The position numbers and the translations under genes were made by a program. This document shows, one piece after another, positions 54,383-64,000 of a stretch of DNA of 64,000 nucleotides (position 1 is the stretch's first letter; every line of letters begins with the position of its first letter). The notes beneath the pieces are model-generated. The model worked only from the letters and a program-made list of their open reading frames with translations. It was not told where the DNA came from and ran no database searches. Location: positions 124,001 through 188,000 of the forward strand of contig JAKZAP010000053.1 of assembly GCA_023053575.1 (NCBI GenBank). Reading direction: 5' to 3'. The DNA is from Branchinecta lynchi (lineage: Eukaryota > Arthropoda > Branchiopoda > Anostraca > Branchinectidae).

Positions 54383-55654
54383 GTCAGCAGCGAGTTCGAC
54401 AGATTAACGCCAATAATCGAAAAACGTATTATTTGAATGAAGTGTTTGATGAATTTTGTGACTTGCCAATTGTAAATAGCTTCATGTTTAATCATGTCAG
54501 AGCCAAAACTTTAGTCGACTCGGGCGCTTCTTGTTGCTTAATAAGATCAGATGTTTTTGAAAAATTCAAACCCGACGAAAAACGGAAAGTCCGACCCGTA
54601 ACTCGGCAACTTAGCTCGATTACAGGTCACTCTCTCAAAGCTCGAGAATTAGCGTATGTGAACGTTAAATTTCGAGGGAGAACTATGCCTACTGAGTTTT
54701 TGATATGTTCTGATATACCCTATGAGGTTGTGCTTGGTTTCCCGTTTCTGAGAGAAAATAGTATTTTCCTAGATGCGGAGAATAAAACCGTGCACTTCAA
54801 ATCAGACTTTTCAAAAGAATTTCGGGATCATGCGCAAACTGACCGAATTTGTAGCGTGCATACGAGACAAAACAGGCCAAAGCCCCCAAACAGACCGAAA
54901 GATTACCAAAAAACTTTAATCTTCGTGAATAATGTTTACCGGGAAAATCAGCAAAACCGACGAAATTTCGAACGAGCAAACTACGACCGACCAAATAACC
55001 GAAACTTCCAGCGGACAAATTATCAGGCGCGCTTCGGTCTGCAGAAAGTTTTTCCGCGAACAGACTACGGTCGTTACGGAAACAGCCAGCGAAGGAATTG
55101 GCAAACAGGGATCAATACTCGCCAGACGGCAAACGCAATCACAAGGCGAGCGCTAGTGGACGGCCATATAGCTCTAGCCCTCTTTTCGACGACCACGCGT
55201 TCCAAAATCCCAGATAGAGACACGCAAATACAATCAGTAATTGAAGCACTGAATAGTATTAACCGGCCAAACCCCAAATCTAACCACGAATCGGGAACTG
55301 AAATAATAAGCCTAGGACCAAAGTCCGCCCCTTCCGATAAAAGTACCAGTCCGGAACCGAGCTTAATACCGAACGTCGCAGAAGCTCCAAAAGAAATAGA
55401 AAAAGACAGCGACAAATCCCTAAACAGATTGCTTGTAATACTCGAAAAGCGAACCACAATCTCTGCGGGTACAAATTCAACCGCAAGCATAAAGTTAGTG
55501 CGCGAAGATTCGGGTATAGACAGTCGTATTTCCGGCGACTTTATAATCGAAGGTTACCCACTTGAGGGGTACACTAAAATTGTCATTGACGACCAATTGA
55601 TTTCGGCAGTAAATGGACGAGGAAAAATACAAATCCTAAACGGCCAAAACCATC
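54337..55654 (+). CDS. Protease and linker, N-terminal part of pro-pol (split)
   Basis: It is entered by -1 frameshift from gag; a nominal start at 54433 is a TTG and unlikely to be used. The retropepsin motif is TLVDSGASCCLIRSDVF (catalytic DSG), followed by YEVVLGFPFLRENSIFLD, the usual ILG-like motif. A long N/R/Q-rich linker follows. The frame is interrupted at 55655 by a 1,042-bp foldback. Subtracting that element and its 9-bp duplication (1,051 bp) keeps the same frame into the RT, so pro-pol was one ORF. Confidence 0.8.
54346..54352 (+). promoter_or_regulatory. Phased -1 frameshift heptamer A_AAA_AAC
   Basis: Gag codons here are AAA at 54347 and AAC at 54350, so the heptamer is in the X_XXY_YYZ register. 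The -1 frame has a TGA at 54334-54336 and is then open through the protease. The gag stop is 28 nt downstream. This is the classical layout for gag-pro-pol fusion by -1 frameshifting. A downstream stimulatory structure was not computed. Confidence 0.7.
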
Positions 55655-56696
55655 GGGATCGACTAAAAGCAGGAAAGGAAAGGCAAGAGAAAAGCAGGAA
55701 AGAATACTAAAACCAGGAAAGGCAAACTAAAACGAGGAAAGAATTACCAGGAATCGAGGATTCGAAAAACTGGCAAGCCTTTCCTCTGTTTAGTATCCGT
55801 GAGGGGTCGGCAACTTCCAGTTGTTAAAGTTCACCTTTTCCTCCTTTTAGTATTCGAAAAAACTGGCAAGCCTTTCCTCTGTTTAGTATCCGTGAGGGGT
55901 CGGCAACTTCCAGTTGTTAAAGTTCACCTTTTCCTCCTTTAGTATTCGAAAAAACTGGCAAGCCTATCCTCTGTTTAGTATCCCGTGAGGGGTCGGCAAC
56001 TTCCATTTCTTAAAGTTCACCTTTTCCTCCGTTTAGTATTCGAAAAAACTGGCAAGCCTTTCCTAGTATCCCACGAGGGACTAAAAGGAGGAAAATGTGA
56101 ACTTTTACAAGCGTAGGTTGCCCACACCTCACGAGATACTAAATAGAGGAAAAGCACGGCACAGCTTGCCAGTTTTTTCTAATACTAAAAGGCGAACTTT
56201 TACAAATGTTAGTTGCTGACCCCTCACGGGATACTAAACAGAGGACGGGCTTGCCAGTTTTTTAGAATTCCTAATTTCTTTCCTCGTTTTGGTACTCTCC
56301 GTGATAAGCTACTAAAACCAGGAAAGAAATGGTAGACTTGAAATATCTTAGTTGCCGACCCTCGCTGGACTCATGATCGCCTACCGACAAGGTACTAAAA
56401 GGAGGAAAAGGTGAACTTTTACAAATGTAAGTGGCCGACCCCTCACGAGAAACTAAACTGAGGAAAAGCACGGCACAGCGTGCCAGTTTTTTTTCGAATA
56501 CTAAAAGGAGGAAAAGGTGAACTGTTACAAATGTAAGTTTCCGACCCCTCACGGGATACTAAACAGAGGAAAGGCTTGCCAGTTTTCGAATCCTCGATTC
56601 CTGCTAATTCCTTCCTCGTTTTAGTTTGCCCGTCCTGGTTTTAGTATTCTTTCCTGGTTTTCTCTTGCCTTTCCTTTCCTGCTTTTAGTCGATCCC
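55655..56696. mobile_element. 1,042-bp foldback element, short relative of the 24-kb one
   Basis: The tips, GGGATCGACTAAAAGCAGG and inverse, match those at 13087 and 37015. The 9-bp duplication AAAACCATC lies at 55646-55654 and 56697-56705. The left arm (to about 56075) has forward subrepeats; the right arm has the same subrepeats inverted, and there is almost no loop. It has no coding capacity, so it must be mobilised in trans. It disrupts pro-pol of the LTR element. Confidence 0.9.
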
Positions 56697-59600
56697 AAAA
56701 CCATCCAATGAAACTGCCGGCAGGACCTATTGGCACAGCTACTATTTTTACCGACGGACAAGACGAAATTTTAATTCCGGACGTGATAGCATCTATCCAG
56801 AATAATGAACGAACCGAAATTGAAAATTCAGACGGAGACTACGGAATGTCGAAAGAAGCATTTTTGTCACAATTTGACCTTAACGAAGCAAAAAGTAAAA
56901 AAGAAAAAGAGGAATTTGGATCTTTACTTTGGGATCACAGATGGAGCTTCGCCAGGGATGAAAAAGATATTGGTTGCACAAATTTGCTGGAAGCCACGAT
57001 TGATACTGGCGATGCTGACCCCATATCCATAAGACCATATAAGTTACCACACCAACATAAATTTTGGGTCGAAAGCAAAATAAATGAAATGATGGATCTT
57101 GATTTGATTGAGGAATCAGCCTCACCTTGGTCTTTTCCGGTAGTACTCGTATCAAAGAAAGACGGTTCGCTACGCATGTGTACAGATTTCCGACGCCTAA
57201 ATACTGTTTTAAAGGGTAACAGCAACCCAAATCCACTGACGGTAGATAATCTTCAAGCAATGGGAGGTGCTTGCATTTTCAGCACTTTAGATCTGTTCCA
57301 AGCCTTCTACCAAATAAAAGTGAGAAAACAAGACAGGCCAAAATTAGCATTTGCTGTACCATTCATGGGACTTTTCCAGTACAAAAGATTACCATTCGGA
57401 TTGAAAACTTCGCCAGGAATTTTTGTTCAGCTTATGCTAAAAATCTTCCGCGGATTACTGAACAAAAACATCTGCTTATTCATGGACGATATTTGTGCTT
57501 TCTCCAAGGACTTCGAGACCCATAAAGAAGTTATCAGGCAAACCTTGACCAAAATTCATGATGCCGGACTGAAACTGAAAGCTTCAAAATGCTTTTTTTT
57601 GAAAAGGAAAATATCCTACCTAGGACATGTAATCAGCGAGGGCAAAATTTCGCCAGATCCCGCAAAAATCAGCGCGATAACAAATTTTGACCCAAAATCC
57701 ATCACGGACATAACCAAACTGCGAGCCTTCCTAGGAATGACGTCATACCTGCGGAAATTCATCCGTAACTATTCTAAACTTGCCTTACCTCTTACCAATA
57801 TGCTAAAAAAGGGAGCAGAAATCCACATGGGACCGGACCAAATACAGGCTATCGAAGCTCTGAAAATTGCTATAACCTCGGAACCTGTTCTAACCCTCTA
57901 TCAACCGGAACTAGAAATCGAAATGGCGACGGACGCATCTAAAGATTGTATAGGAGCAATACTTTATCATCCTGATGGGAAAGGTCAGCGAATCATTGAG
58001 TACGGATCCCGAACATTGAATACGGCTCAAACCAATTATTCAGTTCTGGAAAAAGAGTTTTTGGCGATTATTACGTTCATCGAAACCTGGAAGCACTACA
58101 TTCTGGGGAAAAAGATAAAAATCTACTCGGATCACAAACCATTGCAATACCTCCAATGTTTACGCGAACCAAAGAATTCAAGAATAACGCGATGGGTCTT
58201 AACGCTCAGCCAATACGATTACGAAATCATTTATTTACCAGGAAAGTTCAATCGAGTTCCAGACTTCCTTTCGCGACTATCTAGTAATCCAGAACCACCA
58301 AAAGAAAAACTTCAGACTTTTTCCCTAACAGAATTACAAAACATGCTTGATATTCTGGACTCCGAAAAAAGAACGGAAGCGGTACTAGCCATTAATGCGG
58401 CTAGACCAAAAATTCCGGCGAAGAAAGGCGAAAAAACGGCTAAAACCCAAAAACCGGCAAAAGAGAAAACCTCTTCCAAAAACCATTTTCCGGATCCAAT
58501 CGATCAACACAAACGTTTGCCTACCGGCTTAAATACTGATGATTCACTTGACGTTTCCGTGCTAGAAAAAAGGTCGCCCTTGCGCATAGAAAACCTGCGA
58601 AAATTCCAGCATACAGATTACTTCTGCAAAAACCTAATAGACCGTGTTGAGTCCTCAATTATCTTACCTCTCGACTTAAAATCTTTCGAAAAAGACGTGG
58701 ACCAGTTTATTGTTGATGAAAGTGGTGTACTTTGTAAGTATTATACGCCACCGCAATCCTACAAATCAGCGGAAATCAAAATAATACCGGTCTTACCGCT
58801 AATACTACTCGCGGAAGCAATCAAGCAAATCCATGACAAAGATTTAGCTCACTTGGGATTGGCAAAAACCTATCATAAATTCAAGGAAGAATTTTATCGG
58901 CCGGGAGCCTACAGCAAAGTAAAAGAATACGTTCTAAGCTGCACAGGCTGTAACCTACGAAAGTTGACCCCCACCAGACCAATCCAAATTCTCGGTAATG
59001 CCCCAACCCCAAATAGACCCTACGAAACACTAAGTATGGATATATGGAAAGCTGGAACCCCCTCGGAACGTGGGTACAAGGCGGTGCTCACTGTAACCGA
59101 TATGTTTTCAAAATTCTTGTTCGCCTTACCACTTTACGGAGAAAAAGCATCAGATATTGCGGAGGCACTAGTAGAACAGTTGTTCTGTAAATATGGCTTT
59201 CCTTCAGCAATCCTATCAGATAGAGGCACCAATTTCATACATTCACTGAACGCGGAGCTCTTTAAGATCCTAGGCGTCACGCGCTTGCTGACAAGCGCAG
59301 CAAATCCGAAAGCAAACCCAATAGAGAGATTTCATTCAACCCTCGGAGACAGCTTGGCCATAATTTGCCGGGACGATCCAACAAGCTGGGATAAATACCT
59401 CCAAATGGTAGTTTTTGCTATAAATACCAGCTACAGGGAATCGCTAGGAGACTCGAGCCATTATGTTTTCTTTCTACGGGAACCTAAAACAGCAATAAAT
59501 GAAATACTTGGATGCCGAAAATTCTACAATGTGGATACGAACTTTAAATCTGAAATAATAGCACGGATGCGCTACTGTTACGAAACAGTAAAGAAAAACC

Positions 59601-60892
59601 TCGAGAAGGCCAAAAATAACCACGCGGAATACTACAACAGGAAAGCCCGTAATTTCCATACGTACCAACCTGGTGACTTAGTTTATCTTGAAATTCAGAA
59701 AGACGGAAAGCTAGCGGACAGGTACAAAGGACCCTATCGAGTTGAAAAAAGAGAGAAAAACGATCTAACTTACCAGCTGAGGCACGCAGCGACCGGAAAA
59801 CCCTACGTAGCCCACCATAACCGTCTAAAGAAAGCGCATCAGAAAAGTCCATGGACAACGGAACCCTTACCGGAAAATACAGGCGAAAATTCATCTCTGT
59901 TCGAAAAAGGCCCAATATATGCAAGCCGCTTCAAAAACATGACCCCACATCATTTGTTCATGCCCACCATTTTTGACAACGAGGAATTTAATGACTATGC
60001 AAGTTCGGGAGCACCGTTAACTGGAAACATTATAATAAACAAACCCCAAATCTTTCAACCACGCGCAGATTCTCCACTTGATCCTGAAGGCTTCCCTAGC
60101 CTACAATTTGATTCAGATACTGAGATTCCAAGCTTTTTCCAACCAGAACAAAACCAAATGCAATTTTTTCCCTCCCGTATTTCCAGTCCGAAACGTGGAA
60201 GAAATCAACCAGACTTGATGGTAGAAGAAAATATCTCCCCCATTCATCTAAACCGTCCGTCGGACATAGGTATCCCATACTTCCGAACCCCCTCACCGGA
60301 AATTGATTATGAAATACCTGAAAAAGTAAAAACAAAACTGAATTCCTCACGGCATTTTTACCGCCTTTCACCTACTGATGCATATCCTTTAAGCGAAGAC
60401 GAAGAAGAGAGTAAACCTTTAGGCCAAGCTACTTGGCCCACAACCTTACCTTTAGACAAAAAATGGCAAAGCTTCGATACTCCAGCAAATTACGATCATT
60501 GGAAGATGAAACCAGAAATAGCCGACTCCCGAAAATACATGCTCGTTTCCCCTACCGAACTGTTACAGGAATATAAAAGAGATAAACAACAAAGATTAAA
60601 CCCATTTGCCCCGGAGTATAAAGTACCAAAATCAGCCACGAGGGCCCCAGCAATAGCAGAAGAACAGATTCAATGGCAAACATTAAATCCCTTTGCTCCG
60701 AATTATCAAGCTCCGGAAATGGTAGAGAACCGTCGGCATCTCCACCGGATATACCAATCGAATACGTCTATAACCCAGACGAGCCGGGACCAAGTAGGAG
60801 AAAAACAAACAAATCTCCCACTGAAACTTATCGGTTTACAGCTCCCAAAATATCGGCTTCAAAACAGGCAAAAATGCTTTCACGGAAAATAA
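56697..60892 (+). CDS. Pol: reverse transcriptase, RNase H, integrase
   Basis: The frame is open for about 1,395 codons. RT: SPWSFPVVLVSKKDGSLRMC, FSTLDLFQAFYQI, RLPFGLKTSPGIF and an unusual FMDD catalytic box (LFMDDICAFS) where YLDD is usual. RNase H: MATDASKDCIGAIL, LEKEFLAI, YSDHKPL. Integrase: an HHCC zinc finger (HLGLAKTYHKF...CTGCNLRK), then the catalytic D of MDIWKAG, D of LSDRGTNF and E of NPIERFH (DD35E-type). A GPYRVEKRE (GPY/F) module follows. A long disordered tail follows. It ends at 60890-60892 while an overlapping -1 frame continues. Confidence 0.9.
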
Positions 60893-61188
60893 AACCATCG
60901 GGAGGCCGAAAATCGCAACCTTGGGTAGACATCCTAACTCCAGCTTCTTCCAGAGACCCTGAACTAGGAAGACCTAAGAAAAGACTTGTAACTGATAGCT
61001 TCGAAAAACCAGAAAAAGCTCCAAAAAAGCAATATGAAGAACTGATAGCTGACTCTTCGGAGCCGGTCGTCAAGGGTCCTAATCAGTACCATGATCAAGT
61101 TACGGTTACGGTACCCGGCAAAGGAACCGAGGAAGTCAGGACTCGTTCAGGCCGCGTGTCAAAACCTCCCAAAAGACTAAATGTTTAA
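60673..61188 (+). CDS. Overlapping C-terminal pol-like ORF (-1 frame)
   Basis: It overlaps the pol end by 220 nt in the -1 frame. It ends with EEVRTRSGRVSKPPKRLNV, and RTRSGR-x2-(K/R)PP-x-RL is a common terminal motif of Gypsy pol polyproteins. It may therefore be the true pol tail, reached by frameshift or separated by an indel mutation. The rest is polar and low-complexity, with no separate domain. A CCCAAAA heptamer at 60844-60850 is in the correct phase for a -1 shift. Confidence 0.55.
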   Translation: MANIKSLCSELSSSGNGREPSASPPDIPIEYVYNPDEPGPSRRKTNKSPTETYRFTAPKISASKQAKMLSRKIKPSGGRKSQPWVDILTPASSRDPELGRPKKRLVTDSFEKPEKAPKKQYEELIADSSEPVVKGPNQYHDQVTVTVPGKGTEEVRTRSGRVSKPPKRLNV

Positions 61189-63546
61189 ATGCTATAAAGC
61201 CAGAAACTCACCCGTGTCGAACGAACCGGAAAATCAGTCCCAAATTAGATTGGCCAAATAGACGTAATAAAAGGAAGCCGCATCAAATTAGGTTCAAACT
61301 ACTGAGCACAGCAGTCCTGAAACATTGTACAACTATGTAAGGGGATTGGTCAGAAAAGGACCAGTTAGCAAAATATGGAAGCACAAAAGACGAGGGTGCG
61401 CAAAACGGGCGACGGCGAAATAATAAACCAAGATTTAGATTTACGATGAACAGAAGCGGGAAATGGCACATTCGGAAAAATTTGCAATAGTACGCATATC
61501 CAATCCAGCATAAGAAATGAAAAAAAAAAAATCGACATAATCTCCTACATGATTTGCCACAAATTTAAACAGAAAACCCACATTAACTTTTCATATGATG
61601 TCGACACTGAGGGAAATAATGGGAAGACACAGAGCACTAATGCGAAAATCGCTAAATATAAATGCCCTGGATAGTAAAAAATACCACCAAGCTTTGCAGC
61701 TAACATAAGAAATGGTACTAATGAAAATATTAAGAAAAAAAAAAAATATTCAAACGCATAACATTCTTCAAATAATGCTAACCAATAATAAATTTTGAAT
61801 CAATCAATGAACTACTATAGTTTATGCGCGTCCGGTGATAGCAGCGTCATGAACTGCCGCTCACTTGATCGTATAAGTATATATTTTTTTTTTTCCTCTT
61901 CTTCATCTTTTTCGTACGGATCAAATTTGTATCGTACAGTGACGTCAGGCACCAGTAAACCATGATTGAGCTCGGTCGATGTTGGTCTCCTTGACTAACT
62001 GCACGATTCAAAACAAAATTTAATTTTGTACTAGGGTGAATAATAGAAGAGAAAAAATAAAAAAAAATCCGGGTTAAACTAACCTTCCAGGAAAATCTAC
62101 CGCTCTACGGCCCAACAAATCAAGAAACGTCGGATTCCAAAATATTGCTTTATAAATAGGAGGACAACAAGGGTGGCAAAGAAAAAAAAAGGGAGATCAC
62201 AACAAAGTAAAATGATCCATTTCAAAAGTTCCAAAAGGCGCCAGAGGCAACACTATATCAGGAAATAAGTGCTAATGGGCGCTGTGACGAAACAAATAAT
62301 AGGTGGAAAGGCTACGTGCTCCAGCTTACTTACGACTCTGTAATGCTAATATTAGCATGCATGTAAAAATCCAATACGAAAAGTATCCAGCTCCAAATCG
62401 GATAAGCAACGAGACGAATCAACTCCCAAAAATGACTAGGAGGGACTGACGAAAAATAGTACCCCTCGTCAGCCAAAGGGACATAAAACTCGTAATAATA
62501 TCAAATCTTCTGAGGGGAGCACAGACGCGAAGAGACGGGGCAAAATAAATCAATGCTAACGAGAAGACCAGGCTGGCAAAATTTTGCACGAAAGCAAGAA
62601 AATAATAAGAATCGGAGCTCAGTACCCGGTATATTCTTCTGCAAAAATTACTTGCTAGGGCAAATAAAGCGCAAGCCATCCCCCAAAGAATAATATATTC
62701 TGAGAAGAGAATGATAATAAATAAATAATGAAGGCGACTAATTTCTTCTCGGCAGAATAAAACTGCTAAACAACGAAATGAGAACAGGGAAAATACAGAA
62801 AAAACAATAAAAAACCCTAAAAGAAGAAAACAAAATGACTCTTTTCTAATGGAAACGACCTCGAACGCCAGCCACGTCTATATACTGACATGTCTATTTG
62901 CTGACATGAGGTCGAGAACCCACTGACCTACTAGCAGCCAGCAGACTACTACTTCGTTTGGTCATCCTATTAAGAAGAAGACGTCGGTTCGACTTTAGCC
63001 AAAGAACCATGAAGAAACTCGACGAGTCCCATCTACATGGAGTGATGATAGTGATGATATGACAACAGTGATCGAAACTTTGAACAGTGGCTGAAACTTT
63101 GTGCATTACGGTTAATGGACGGATATAACCGAGTGTGACAGCTCCGTGTCTAGCACTACAGCTAACAGTGGTTACTTCTGATCTTAAGAAGTGTAATCAG
63201 GCATAACAGAAACACTTATTTCAGTGAAGTGCAAGGAGGCATAACATGAAGTGATCCCTAACATAAACAGTGCAAGCAGTGTAAGCAGGAATAACATGAA
63301 CACTATTTCAGTGAAGTTATCCTGCGGGATTGCTAACAGTGACAGACTTATGACCAGGAGAAATGGTAAGCGGTCATTCCCGTAAACACTTATTTTAGTG
63401 AAGCATTACCGAGCAACTGCTATAAAGTTGTTCAGAAAGACAATTCGTGAAATATCATTGGAACATTGTACAGTGAAGTCGTCTACTGATGTTTCCTTCT
63501 GTGTTATTCATATCAATCTACGTGATAGTTGTAATCACGGTGAGTG

Positions 63547-63595
<49 letters not shown>

Positions 63596-63802
63596 ATTTA
63601 AAAAGCAAAAAAAAAAAAATAGTTTCAAATGTCAGTAGTAATGAAAAAAATATTGTTAATAACAACATTAATCCCTGTAAATACTATAAACCCGAGTGTA
63701 AGCTATCATAAATGATCTGTTTTTCATACCTTAAAGCTTAAAGTTAAAGTGAAAACTAATTTTTCTCGCGGGAGCTCGAATTTTCTCAGAGGGAGGGCGT
63801 AA
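61189..63802 (+). other. Non-coding 3' internal region of the LTR element
   Basis: There is no envelope or other sizeable ORF. The region is AT-rich. 63110-63420 contains repeated words (GCATAACA, 'acacttatttcagtgaag'), and an A-run of about 40 lies at 63550-63592, perhaps from a retroposed scrap. A purine-rich tract (AGAGGGAGGGCG at 63789-63799) directly precedes the 3' LTR, as expected for plus-strand priming. Confidence 0.55.
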
Positions 63803-64000
63803 TGTGAGGATACATCTAGTATACAAATATATCTTGATCAAAGCTTGTTCAACAAGCTCTATCCTCAACTCTCTCTATTTCCGACTAGCTCTAACGCCCA
63901 CGCTTTTCTCCGACGGAGAGAGTTTATTTCCTTTTCTCCAATCAAAGAACTCTTTTCCCCATCAAGAACCTAGACAAACTCACTCCGTTGGTCACCAACC
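63803..64000 (+). repeat. 3' LTR, first 198 bp
   Basis: It is identical to 47363-47560 at every visible base. The remaining 380 or so bases and the target duplication lie outside the window. Confidence 0.9.

Larger units (their letters stand above)
47363..64000 (+). mobile_element. Ty3/Gypsy LTR retrotransposon (3' end outside window)
   Basis: The 5' LTR starts TGTGAGGATACATC at 47363 and the 3' LTR at 63803. All 198 visible bases of the 3' LTR equal the 5' LTR. The internal order is leader, gag, protease, RT, RNase H, integrase, a small overlapping ORF, and 2.6 kb without coding. The order RT-RNaseH-integrase defines Ty3/Gypsy. No envelope-like ORF is seen. Two later insertions interrupt it: a LINE in gag and a foldback in pro-pol. 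Its far target duplication is outside the window. Confidence 0.9.

Noticed and set aside
55655..55710. Extending the protease ORF to 55710
   Set aside because: The final 18 or so codons are the foldback tip, not retrotransposon sequence.
62419..62679. Minus-strand 86-codon hydrophobic frame as an envelope-like gene
   Set aside because: It is antisense to the element, short, and without signal or cleavage motifs.

Overview
The window is eukaryotic, almost certainly from an invertebrate animal. It is full of nested transposons and has no dense gene set. The codes are standard. Splice-like junctions are visible, and there are LINE, Gypsy and many DNA-transposon families, plus remnants of host-type exons (C2H2 zinc fingers and a P2X7-like cysteine-rich exon). 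The phylum cannot be fixed from the sequence. I saw no rRNA, tRNA, CRISPR or bacterial features.

Layout. Positions 1-2.9 kb hold MITE-like and inverted repeats. A nearly complete LINE ('LINE A', gag-like ORF1, endonuclease and reverse transcriptase) occupies about 2.95-6.93 kb. Positions 7-12.3 kb are non-coding repeats with PIF/Harbinger-like, pogo-like and other short TIR elements whose target duplications can be read. From 12.30 to 38.41 kb there is a three-level nest: an antisense 3' scrap of LINE A, then a sense relative (LINE B) with an 8-bp target duplication, then inside LINE B a 23.9-kb foldback element with long inverted termini and a 9-bp target duplication. The foldback carries about 19 kb of cargo made of further nested repeats, including a 1.9-kb near-palindromic transposon, a hAT-like MITE and satellite-like tandem arrays. 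Positions 38.4-47.3 kb contain two truncated LINE ends, duplicated zinc-finger exons, inverted tandem repeats, a perfect palindrome with 76-bp arms and a P2X7-like exon.

From 47,363 to beyond the window end lies a young Ty3/Gypsy LTR retrotransposon. The visible 198 bp of its 3' LTR are identical to its 5' LTR. It is itself broken twice. A complete LINE ('LINE C', minus strand, 48.6-53.5 kb) splits gag, and a 1,042-bp relative of the giant foldback (55,655-56,696, 9-bp duplication) splits pro-pol.

The most notable points are: (i) the foldback/MULE-like family, seen as a 1-kb and a 24-kb member, each of which restores the host reading frame exactly when subtracted together with one 9-bp duplication; and (ii) several translational-recoding layouts in one window, namely a phased A_AAA_AAC slippery site between gag and pro, a phased CCC-AAAA heptamer before a final -1-frame pol ORF, a LINE whose ORF1 and ORF2 are separated only by an in-frame UAG with no nearby AUG, and a LINE with a TGATG stop/start overlap.
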